From positions 1-7,084 of the forward strand of contig CANCBY010000122.1 in the NCBI GenBank assembly GCA_947374445.1: 7,084 bases of DNA. Direction: 5' to 3'. Positions 1 through 5,404 of the stretch are shown piece after piece. Position 1 is the first letter of the stretch; the number at the start of each line of letters is the position of its first letter. This DNA comes from Pseudobdellovibrionaceae bacterium (GTDB lineage: Bacteria > Bdellovibrionota > Bdellovibrionia > Bdellovibrionales > Bdellovibrionaceae). The position numbers and the translations under genes are program-made. The notes below the pieces were generated by a model. The model was not told where the DNA came from. It did no database searches and was given only the letters and a program-made list of their open reading frames with translations.

Positions 1-3000
1 AAAGACCTAACTCTGAACTTCAAGTTTTTGCAGCACTGGAAGCTTTAAAGTATATTTCTTCTATTGAATCACGCGTTGAATTTCCACGCACAAAAGAAGA
101 CATAGAGAAAGAAAATAAGAAAAAAGAAGAAGATAAAAAGAAACAGGAAAAGAAAGAAAAACAAAAAAAAGATAAAAAAGACGAGCCAGAAGACGACGAG
201 CCGCCAAAATGGAACAAAACTGAAGATAAATATAAACCTGAAAATAAAGATTTAAGCAGTGATAGTGGCGGAAAAAAGAAAAGTGTTGATATCGTCATGA
301 CTGATGCAGATGTACCTAAAAGACTTCTGCGACAAAAAATCTATGACTTATTTGACTATAACAATTGGTCTACGAATCCAGTTCAAAGAAATCCACTCAG
401 TCGTGAAAATAATTTCACAAAAAAAATGATTATAGATCATCTTGGCGAGACTGAGGTCGATGTGCCCGTGCCTTATGGATATACATTGATCCCCGGAAAG
501 TATAAAGACTATCAAATTAAAGAAATCGGGCCTGGGGAGTTTAAGCTCTATCCTACAACAAAAGAAAAGGTGACCTTGGGTCTCAGCCGTATTTTAGATG
601 AATCACATAATTCAACCTTACAACGCCCTGTAAGTCCTGCGGCGACTTCGCGCTGGCCCAAGCATCTATTAACCTTTACCGAAAGCCTTAGGGGATTATC
701 GCCAACCGACGCTGCTGCAAAACTTGAAAAGTACATCTCTGAAGATGGTGGTTTTTTGTATTACTCCAAGGGTGATAAAATTGACGAAGATGCACTTTCA
801 AAAATAGATCAAAAAATGAATACTCTCCTTTCCCAAATGCCAAAACCGATGGCTATGGCAAATGTCGGGGCATTTAACTGTGATGGTGCCGCGTGGATTG
901 GCGCACTTTTACTTCGTGATGTCTTAGGATTCCAAGTGCGTATTGCTGGCGGCAGAACATCGGCTGGAACAAAGACTATCGACAAAGATAAATTCCATGT
1001 TGTTAGGTCTTCTGACCCAGCCCACGCGTGGCTTGAAGTTCATGATGGTAAAAACTGGAAGCCTTTTGATATGACACCAAAAAACAATACTCCTGATTCT
1101 GAATCAGCTCCAACTGATTTAGAAAGAGAAGAGCCTCAAGAATCACAGCAGCAAAAGGACAAACAGGAGCAGGGAAATCCTCAGAAATCGAAATCCGAAA
1201 GTAAGGATAAGGATTCAGACAAAAAAGACGCTGAGGAAAAAGAATCTGACGGCAAAGATAAAAAAGATCAGGGTAAGAAAGATAAAGACGGTAAAGACAA
1301 CAAAAAATCTTCTGACGCTAACAGTGACGGCAGTCCTGTTGATGGTGAAACTCGAAAAATTGAAGAGTTGATTCACGCCAAATCGACACAGCGACAAAAA
1401 GATGAATCTCATCTTGCTTTGATTGATAAGATTTTAAAAAGAAATGAGCTGATGCTCTTAGAACATCTGATCTACGATGGACATTCGACAAAATTTAATG
1501 AAGAATCGATAGAAATTCTCCGTGGTTTGAAAGAGCATCCGAACTGGAAAAATCCAGTTGAGCGATCTGACCAAAAAATTTCTGGATTCTTAAATGAGGC
1601 TAAATTTTCAAAATTTAATGGTCTAAGCCACCTTATAAATGAGATTCGCGTTGATTTTGGTCAAAACAAAGCTCGCGATGCTAAGCAAAAACTAATAATT
1701 GCTGAGCGACTTCTGCTGGCCCTTTCTGAGTATCGTAATCTCACAAAACCCGAAGTTGAGGCCTTAAGCAGTATTCAGAAAATATCTTCAAAGCTTGATT
1801 TGGTAAAACACAAAAATTCAAAGGAATTTGATGTTGTCGAAGAGCTTCTTAAAGATTTGCCTGGCAATGTCTCTAAAGAGTGGCTCAGACGACAATACGG
1901 AAAAGATTTTGATCAATTGGGATCTGCATCTAACTTGAAACTCGCTCAAGATTTAGTTTCTGGAAAACTAAAACCACTTCTACAAATGGGTGCTGTTAGT
2001 GAATTTGTGGATATGACTTTAAACTCGTCACAAGAGCCCCAATGGAAAGACGAACCAACACTTACTCGCAGCATCGTTCCCAAGCCGAGACAAGATTTAA
2101 TTGTTACTCGAAACCCTCTTGATTTTGCCAAAATGCTTTGGAATTTGCGTCCAGGTGAGAATATGTTTGCCCCGACCCTTCAAGGTCGTCAATTCGCCAT
2201 GGGAAGTTTAGAGACTCGCAGAGTACCTAATCCAAAGAATCCAATCGAAAGAAAAGTTTCGGTGGTTTATTACGACATATCAGGATCTATGAGTGGTCAT
2301 CCATTAGAAACCGTGGATTCCTTACTAATGGCTTTTGCAGACAATGCCCTTTCCGAGGTCGATGCCATTGGAAGACCAACACACGAAATTTATCTAATCC
2401 CTTTTGATGACAAAATTTACGAGGGTGTTCATATTTCTTCAAGAGAAGATGCTCAAAACTTTTTAGCAAAGAAAATGAACCTACGAACTCAAGCTGCTGG
2501 CGGCACAGATATTCAAAAAGTCATTGAAAATTTCTATAGCTTGATTTCTTCAAGTTATCAGACAAAATCTGGCCAAGGTCGCGAAAAACTTTTCCAAAAA
2601 GCAAATATGGTCCTATTCTCTGACGGAGGATCTCAGATCGACATGCAGAGAATTGAAGAGGCACGAAAGAAAATTCCAAACTCCGTCCAGATTAACATGA
2701 ATTTTGTTTCAATTGGCGATTCCGTGAATGAAACACTTAAAACTCTTTCATCTAATGATAAGTTGTCTTCAACAAAGCCAACTTTTAAACAAATGAATTC
2801 CCAAATGATAAACTCAGTTGTTGGCGTTTCAGCACAATATGATCCACAGGCCTTTGCCACTCAAGAAAAATTATCAGGGCGAACTTTGGCAGAGGTCAAT
2901 GAACTACTTCAAAAAATCAATGTTGATCCTCGTCAGCCAGGAAATAAAGATCAAATTGATCGAGCAGTATCTCAAATCCAAATTACCAAATCAGACGTCA

Positions 3001-3203
3001 GTAAACTATCTGGCCTTCGTGAGGTTTTGAACTTACAAAAGCTTGTGACAGTCATTGATGATATTGGGATCAGTCAGTCTGCAAAACAAAGAATCGTGCA
3101 GGCCATCGTTGAATCTTACCAGCACCTTACGGGCAGAACTTGGAAAGACATGACCTACGACGAAAAAGAATCTCTTGAAAAATTAAGAAAATGGGCCAAG
3201 TAA
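1..3203 (+). CDS. Large transglutaminase-like / VWA-domain protein, 5' end outside the window
   Basis: The frame ending in TAA at 3201-3203 is open back to base 3, giving 1066 visible residues (codon 1 at base 3). The first in-frame ATG, at 297, has no Shine-Dalgarno sequence and is internal. Domains in visible numbering: a Lys/Glu-rich stretch (about 30-69); a transglutaminase-like region (about 150-360) with Cys293 in NCDGAA, His341 in AHAWLEV and Asp356 in PFDMTP, the order expected of a Cys-His-Asp triad; a Lys/Asp/Ser/Gln linker (about 365-450); a helical middle region; and a VWA domain from about 750 with a full MIDAS set, DISGS at 758-762, Thr835 in GGTDI and Asp874 in SDGG. The last 150 residues look helical. 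Transglutaminase-like folds catalyse peptide cleavage or crosslinking; VWA domains bind ligands through a metal. The substrate, location and partner are unknown. No signal peptide can be judged because the N-terminus is missing. The gene is AT-richer than the right half of the window. Confidence 0.93.
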   Translation, partial: RPNSELQVFAALEALKYISSIESRVEFPRTKEDIEKENKKKEEDKKKQEKKEKQKKDKKDEPEDDEPPKWNKTEDKYKPENKDLSSDSGGKKKSVDIVMTDADVPKRLLRQKIYDLFDYNNWSTNPVQRNPLSRENNFTKKMIIDHLGETEVDVPVPYGYTLIPGKYKDYQIKEIGPGEFKLYPTTKEKVTLGLSRILDESHNSTLQRPVSPAATSRWPKHLLTFTESLRGLSPTDAAAKLEKYISEDGGFLYYSKGDKIDEDALSKIDQKMNTLLSQMPKPMAMANVGAFNCDGAAWIGALLLRDVLGFQVRIAGGRTSAGTKTIDKDKFHVVRSSDPAHAWLEVHDGKNWKPFDMTPKNNTPDSESAPTDLEREEPQESQQQKDKQEQGNPQKSKSESKDKDSDKKDAEEKESDGKDKKDQGKKDKDGKDNKKSSDANSDGSPVDGETRKIEELIHAKSTQRQKDESHLALIDKILKRNELMLLEHLIYDGHSTKFNEESIEILRGLKEHPNWKNPVERSDQKISGFLNEAKFSKFNGLSHLINEIRVDFGQNKARDAKQKLIIAERLLLALSEYRNLTKPEVEALSSIQKISSKLDLVKHKNSKEFDVVEELLKDLPGNVSKEWLRRQYGKDFDQLGSASNLKLAQDLVSGKLKPLLQMGAVSEFVDMTLNSSQEPQWKDEPTLTRSIVPKPRQDLIVTRNPLDFAKMLWNLRPGENMFAPTLQGRQFAMGSLETRRVPNPKNPIERKVSVVYYDISGSMSGHPLETVDSLLMAFADNALSEVDAIGRPTHEIYLIPFDDKIYEGVHISSREDAQNFLAKKMNLRTQAAGGTDIQKVIENFYSLISSSYQTKSGQGREKLFQKANMVLFSDGGSQIDMQRIEEARKKIPNSVQINMNFVSIGDSVNETLKTLSSNDKLSSTKPTFKQMNSQMINSVVGVSAQYDPQAFATQEKLSGRTLAEVNELLQKINVDPRQPGNKDQIDRAVSQIQITKSDVSKLSGLREVLNLQKLVTVIDDIGISQSAKQRIVQAIVESYQHLTGRTWKDMTYDEKESLEKLRKWAK

Positions 3204-3214
3204 ATAGTACACTA

Positions 3215-3385
3215 TCAATGATTTTTCATTTTATCTAAATTTTTCGTAAACGCAGTAAGAGGAGGTAGCCCCTTTGCCGCCTTCTCCAACGCAGCTTTCC
3301 TAACTGTGTTGTGAATTTCCTTAAGAGCTTTTGTTCCACCATATAAACCGACTATCAAAATTGCTGCTCCGATAATTTCTTTCAT
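3215..3385 (-). CDS. Small predicted single-pass membrane protein, 56 aa
   Basis: I do not recognise this family. The ORF runs from ATG at 3385 to TGA at 3215-3217. An AGGAG ribosome binding site lies 7 bases upstream of the ATG, which is the main support for its being real. Residues about 4-17 (IIGAAILIVGLYGG) form a short hydrophobic segment that could span or anchor in the inner membrane. The remainder is basic (ten Lys/Arg against four Asp/Glu in the whole protein) with an Ala/Lys-rich helix-like stretch at about 27-38 and a GLPPL break. It begins 28 bases after the stop codon of the double-HTH regulator on the same strand, so the two are probably cotranscribed. It converges on the long transglutaminase/VWA gene with 11 bases between stop codons. 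A chance ORF is possible but less likely given the ribosome binding site and spacing. Confidence 0.62.
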   Translation of the reverse strand: MKEIIGAAILIVGLYGGTKALKEIHNTVRKAALEKAAKGLPPLTAFTKNLDKMKNH

Positions 3386-3392
3386 TTTGTGA

Positions 3393-3397
3393 CTCCT
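3393..3397 (-). promoter_or_regulatory. Ribosome binding site of the 56-aa membrane ORF
   Basis: The minus strand reads AGGAG followed by seven bases and ATG at 3385. This is close to ideal Shine-Dalgarno spacing, and it is what singles out this short ORF and its start. Confidence 0.6.
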
Positions 3398-3413
3398 GTC
3401 TTAAAAATTGTTA

Positions 3414-3989
3414 TTAATTCGATTGGGTGCAGACCTGCTCAAATACAAAGGCAAAAACTTTTTCAACTTCATCCTCGTTGAGCTTTCTAAGCAAAAGGTT
3501 TAGCTTGTAACGAGCTGGAATATTCTTTGCGCGCTTGTCTGTGTCTGTAAAATTACGAAAACTTGCTGGGCTGTATCCGTAAATCCGCATCAGCTTGTCG
3601 CGTAGATCATCTGAAAGCTGTTTCACTCCGTTTTCCATATCAGACAGATGCCCATTCGACAGACCAACTTTTTTTGCGGCCTGTCCGATAGTTAATTTTG
3701 CCTTGGTGCGAAGATATTTTAAAATTGGACCGTTGAATGAAACTTCTCTTGGCGCTTGAACCTGAATCTTTGCGCGAGCAATCCAACCGCCAAATTGCTT
3801 TCGATATTTTTCGCCATTGTAGGCCTCAACGATTTTTTCAAACTCATCAGCCTTGAGGCGCGCGGCCCCTCTGCCATTTTCGATTTGGCTGATCCATCCT
3901 GAGCTTCGCTCTATCTGCCTGGCGGCTTGTTTAATTGTAAGTTGATTCAATTCTCTGAGCTTTCGTAAAATGACTCCATAGTGATTCAT
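3414..3989 (-). CDS. Transcriptional regulator with two tandem HTH_XRE domains, 191 aa
   Basis: The protein holds two lambda-repressor-like (XRE/Cro) helix-turn-helix domains, at about residues 5-57 and 87-138. Aligning residues 5-39 with 87-121 gives 17 identities in 35, including LTI.QAA and the S..ENG end of the recognition region (SSGWISQIENG, SNGHLSDMENG), so the second domain appears to be an internal duplicate of the first. A tail of about 50 residues follows, with a charged helix (LNLLLRKLNEDEVEKVFAF) that could serve in dimerisation. There is no peptidase or sensor domain. The ATG at 3989 is preceded by GAGG at 5-base spacing. It is expected to bind DNA in the cytoplasm; its targets are unknown. 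Two similar dyads 47-95 bases upstream of its start suggest self-regulation. The 56-aa membrane ORF follows 28 bases downstream on the same strand. Confidence 0.93.
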   Translation of the reverse strand: MNHYGVILRKLRELNQLTIKQAARQIERSSGWISQIENGRGAARLKADEFEKIVEAYNGEKYRKQFGGWIARAKIQVQAPREVSFNGPILKYLRTKAKLTIGQAAKKVGLSNGHLSDMENGVKQLSDDLRDKLMRIYGYSPASFRNFTDTDKRAKNIPARYKLNLLLRKLNEDEVEKVFAFVFEQVCTQSN

Positions 3990-4035
3990 AAAGACCTCTT
4001 TTCTCTGGGGATTTTTGATAAATATTGAACGGCGA

Positions 4036-4050
4036 CGAATATTCGCCGAA
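4036..4050. promoter_or_regulatory. Candidate operator 1: CGAATATTCG dyad overlapping TTCGCCGAA
   Basis: CGAATATTCG (4036-4045) is a perfect 10-base palindrome. Its right half also forms TTCG-C-CGAA (4042-4050), so three half-sites are packed into 15 bases. It lies about 47 bases upstream of the start of the double-HTH regulator and matches a second dyad at 4073-4084. Binding by that regulator is inferred from position and symmetry only. Confidence 0.42.
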
Positions 4051-4071
4051 TTTCAGATTTGTTGAACTTAT

Positions 4072-4084
4072 GCGAAAGTTCGCC
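4072..4084. promoter_or_regulatory. Candidate operator 2: GCGAAAGTTCGC dyad
   Basis: GCGAA-AG-TTCGC is an inverted repeat with 5-base arms. It shares CGAAnnTTCGCC with candidate operator 1, with centres 37 bases apart. I saw no other CGAAnnTTCG in the window. Control of the regulator at 3414-3989 is inferred. Confidence 0.42.
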
Positions 4085-4154
4085 AATGAGAGGCAGCGGT
4101 GGCAGGGAAAAAGAAGGGAACTACAAGGATTTCTACGGGCGCAGAAGGCCATTC

Positions 4155-4181
4155 AAAAAAATGACGATCTCGACTCGTAAT
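4155..4181 (-). terminator. Possible terminator of the merR-tRNA-Pro transcript
   Basis: Read on the minus strand, ATTACGA, a 7-base loop and TCGTCAT can pair with one mismatch and are followed by a run of T. The site lies about 60 bases past the 3' end of the tRNA, where termination would be expected. The stem is short with few G-C pairs, so this is tentative. Confidence 0.35.
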
Positions 4182-4242
4182 GATTTTAACTACTTAGAAC
4201 TGTGGGATTTTTAGGTCTCGGCCAACTATTTAAATAATAAAT

Positions 4243-4319
4243 TGGTCTGCGCGACAGGATTTGAACCTGCGACCTCTTGCACCCCAAGCAAGCGCTCTAC
4301 CAAGCTGAGCCACGCGCAG
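4243..4319 (-). tRNA. tRNA-Pro, anticodon GGG
   Basis: The 77-base minus-strand sequence folds as a full cloverleaf. The acceptor arm CTGCGCG pairs with CGCGCAG; there is discriminator A73 and an encoded CCA (4243-4245). The D arm contains GGCTCAGCTTGGTAGAGC. The anticodon stem CTTGC/GCAAG closes the loop TTGGGGT, with GGG at 4283-4285, and the T loop is TTCAAAT. The C1-G72 pair with A73 is typical of bacterial proline tRNAs. It should decode CCC and CCU. It lies 26 bases beyond the MerR gene on the same strand and is probably released from the same transcript. Confidence 0.98.
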
Positions 4320-4345
4320 ACAGCGCTTCACTGGAAGAATAGGCC

Positions 4346-4999
4346 TTAAGCAAAAATAGATTTTAAATTGCGGATTTCAACAATCAAGTCTTCGACTTGC
4401 TCATGAAAATGATCAAAGCGAGTTTGAATTTTTGAAATTTCGAGATCTCTTTTGACTTCTTTTTTGGCGAAGTTTTTAAGAGTACTCATCGCCGAGCGCG
4501 CGCCCTCAATAGAGAAACGATCACGGTGCAAAAGCTTACGAATAATAAACGCATTCTCAACATCTTTGCGCGTGAAGTAGCGCTGATTGTTGGCAGCCTT
4601 CTTAGGGTTGAGCACATCAAACTCACTCTCCCAGTAACGAAGCACATACTGCTTAATACCCAACATGTCGGCCACTTCGCCGATTTTGAAACCCATTTTA
4701 TTTGGGATAGATTTGAGTTCTTCTAAAAGTTTGTCGTCACAAAGAGCGGCAGGCAAAGAGATATTATCTATGCGCTGAGGGCCGCTCACCTGAATGGCTG
4801 TGGTCTCAAGTAACAACACTTCGTCGACCATTTTAAATTCTTGCTGAAAGTGATCGTTCAGAACGAGCTCAGATCCAGAGTCCGATGTAATCTCTGTTGG
4901 CAATTGACTGACAGAAAGTCGACCAGCCTCATTATCTACTAGAGCCGAGTCCTCTTCAGAATCTCGAAAAGGATCAAGCTCAGGATCAATCATTGTCAT
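4346..4999 (-). CDS. MerR-family transcriptional regulator with long N-terminal extension, 217 aa
   Basis: Residues about 103-172 are a MerR-type winged helix-turn-helix: FKIGEVADMLGI, then VLRYWESEF, then NNQRYFTRKDVENAFIIRKLL and IEGARSAM. A charged helix to the end (about 175-217) is the expected antiparallel coiled-coil dimer segment. No metal-binding cysteine cluster or ligand domain is present. This matches the small MerR-like protein that follows ihfA in other proteobacteria, whose physiological role I do not know. The unusual part is the first 100 residues, acidic and low in predicted order; relatives I recall start close to the HTH. The ATG at 4999 has GAGGA at 5-base spacing, which favours it over the ATG two codons later. 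The gene overlaps the end of ihfA by 14 bases, suggesting translational coupling, and the tRNA-Pro gene follows. Confidence 0.94.
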   Translation of the reverse strand: MTMIDPELDPFRDSEEDSALVDNEAGRLSVSQLPTEITSDSGSELVLNDHFQQEFKMVDEVLLLETTAIQVSGPQRIDNISLPAALCDDKLLEELKSIPNKMGFKIGEVADMLGIKQYVLRYWESEFDVLNPKKAANNQRYFTRKDVENAFIIRKLLHRDRFSIEGARSAMSTLKNFAKKEVKRDLEISKIQTRFDHFHEQVEDLIVEIRNLKSIFA

Positions 5000-5342
5000 C
5001 GTCTTCCTCGTCTTTTCCGATCAAGTGTGCGTATTCTTCGCCATTAAGCATGGCCTTAAGAACTTGGCTCGGTCTGAAAGTAAGAACTCGGCGCGCACTG
5101 ATTTTGATTTGCTCGCCTGTTTGGGGGTTGCGGCCCACGCGCTCGTTTTTGCCACGAACTACGAAGTTGCCAAAGCCCGAGATCTTGACCTTGTCGCCGT
5201 TTTCGAGAACGTTTTTGAGACTGTCAAAAACGAGCTCGACAAGCTCAGAGGCTTCTTTTTTTGAGAAGCCGATTTTGGAATAAACTTTTTCAACAATATC
5301 CGCCTTGGTCATTGTTGATTTACCGATGTTTTGGCCCGCCAT
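4986..5342 (-). CDS. ihfA: Integration host factor alpha subunit, 118 aa
   Basis: This is a HU/IHF-fold DNA-bending protein, one half of the IHF heterodimer that binds specific sites and bends DNA sharply in recombination, replication and transcription. Signatures: TKADIVEKVYSKIGFSKKEA and a helix to LENGDKVKISGFGNFVVRGK, then the arm motif RVGRNPQTGE with the intercalating proline, then ISARRVLTFRPSQVLKAML. The position directly after pheT favours the alpha subunit over HU. The ATG at 5342 is chosen because AGGGAG precedes it by 8 bases; a TTG at 5393 would add 17 residues with no support. Compared with the usual start near MTKAD it carries ten extra residues (MAGQNIGKST). It ends in a strongly acidic tail (GKDEEDDDND), opposite in charge to the DNA-binding body. 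Regulation may involve an IHF-like site 50 bases upstream. Confidence 0.96.
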   Translation of the reverse strand: MAGQNIGKSTMTKADIVEKVYSKIGFSKKEASELVELVFDSLKNVLENGDKVKISGFGNFVVRGKNERVGRNPQTGEQIKISARRVLTFRPSQVLKAMLNGEEYAHLIGKDEEDDDND

Positions 5343-5350
5343 GATGAATG

Positions 5351-5356
5351 CTCCCT
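5351..5356 (-). promoter_or_regulatory. Ribosome binding site deciding the ihfA start
   Basis: AGGGAG on the minus strand, eight bases before ATG at 5342. No comparable site precedes the TTG at 5393 or the internal ATG at residue 11, so this fixes the start codon. Confidence 0.65.
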
Positions 5357-5367
5357 GGTCTTTCTCA

Positions 5368-5397
5368 ATTCTGAGACAAGTACCCGGAAACAATCAA
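5368..5397 (-). promoter_or_regulatory. Possible ihfA promoter
   Basis: On the minus strand TTGATT (5392-5397) and CAGAAT (5368-5373) are separated by 18 bases. Each matches the sigma70 consensus at four of six positions. The transcript would start a short distance upstream of the ihfA ribosome binding site. The match is modest, and readthrough from pheT is likely in any case. Confidence 0.3.
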
Positions 5398-5404
5398 GTT
5401 TTTA
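5392..5404 (+). promoter_or_regulatory. Perfect IHF consensus match between pheT and ihfA
   Basis: AATCAAGTTTTTA fits WATCAANNNNTTR, the E. coli IHF consensus, at every position. It covers the pheT stop codon (5402-5404) and begins 50 bases upstream of the ihfA start. It also contains the candidate -35 box of ihfA. A scan by eye of both strands for ATCAA and TTGAT cores found no other full match in the window. In E. coli IHF represses its own alpha-subunit gene; the same role here is inferred. Confidence 0.5.

Noticed and set aside
20..298. Minus-strand ORF rich in Ser, Phe and Leu
   Set aside because: It is the reverse complement of the Lys/Glu-rich linker of the long plus-strand gene. The biased composition follows directly from that, and the plus frame is continuous with a protein with clear domains.
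3205..3230. Short inverted repeats between the convergent genes (ATAGT/ACTAT and AATGA/TCATT)
   Set aside because: They are 4-5 base AT-rich stems without a convincing T run, too weak to call as terminators.
3931..4152. Minus-strand 73-residue ORF overlapping the start of the HTH regulator
   Set aside because: It overlaps the well-supported regulator start in another frame, crosses the candidate operators, and shows no domain.
4070..4180. Plus-strand 36-residue Arg/Lys-rich ORF divergent from the regulator
   Set aside because: There is no ribosome binding site and an in-frame stop lies at 4064. Its start overlaps a candidate operator and its end overlaps the possible terminator. Short ORFs of this size are expected by chance.
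4993..5283. Plus-strand ORFs opposite ihfA (also opposite merR and at several places in pheT)
   Set aside because: They are antisense shadows of strongly supported genes and show no recognisable domain.
5362..5375. TCTCA-GAAT-TGAGA hairpin before ihfA as a terminator
   Set aside because: The stem is only five pairs and is followed by a purine-rich ribosome binding region, not T residues.
5343..5393. TTG at 5393 as the ihfA start
   Set aside because: It would add 17 residues unlike the family and lacks a ribosome binding site, while AGGGAG sits 8 bases before the ATG at 5342.
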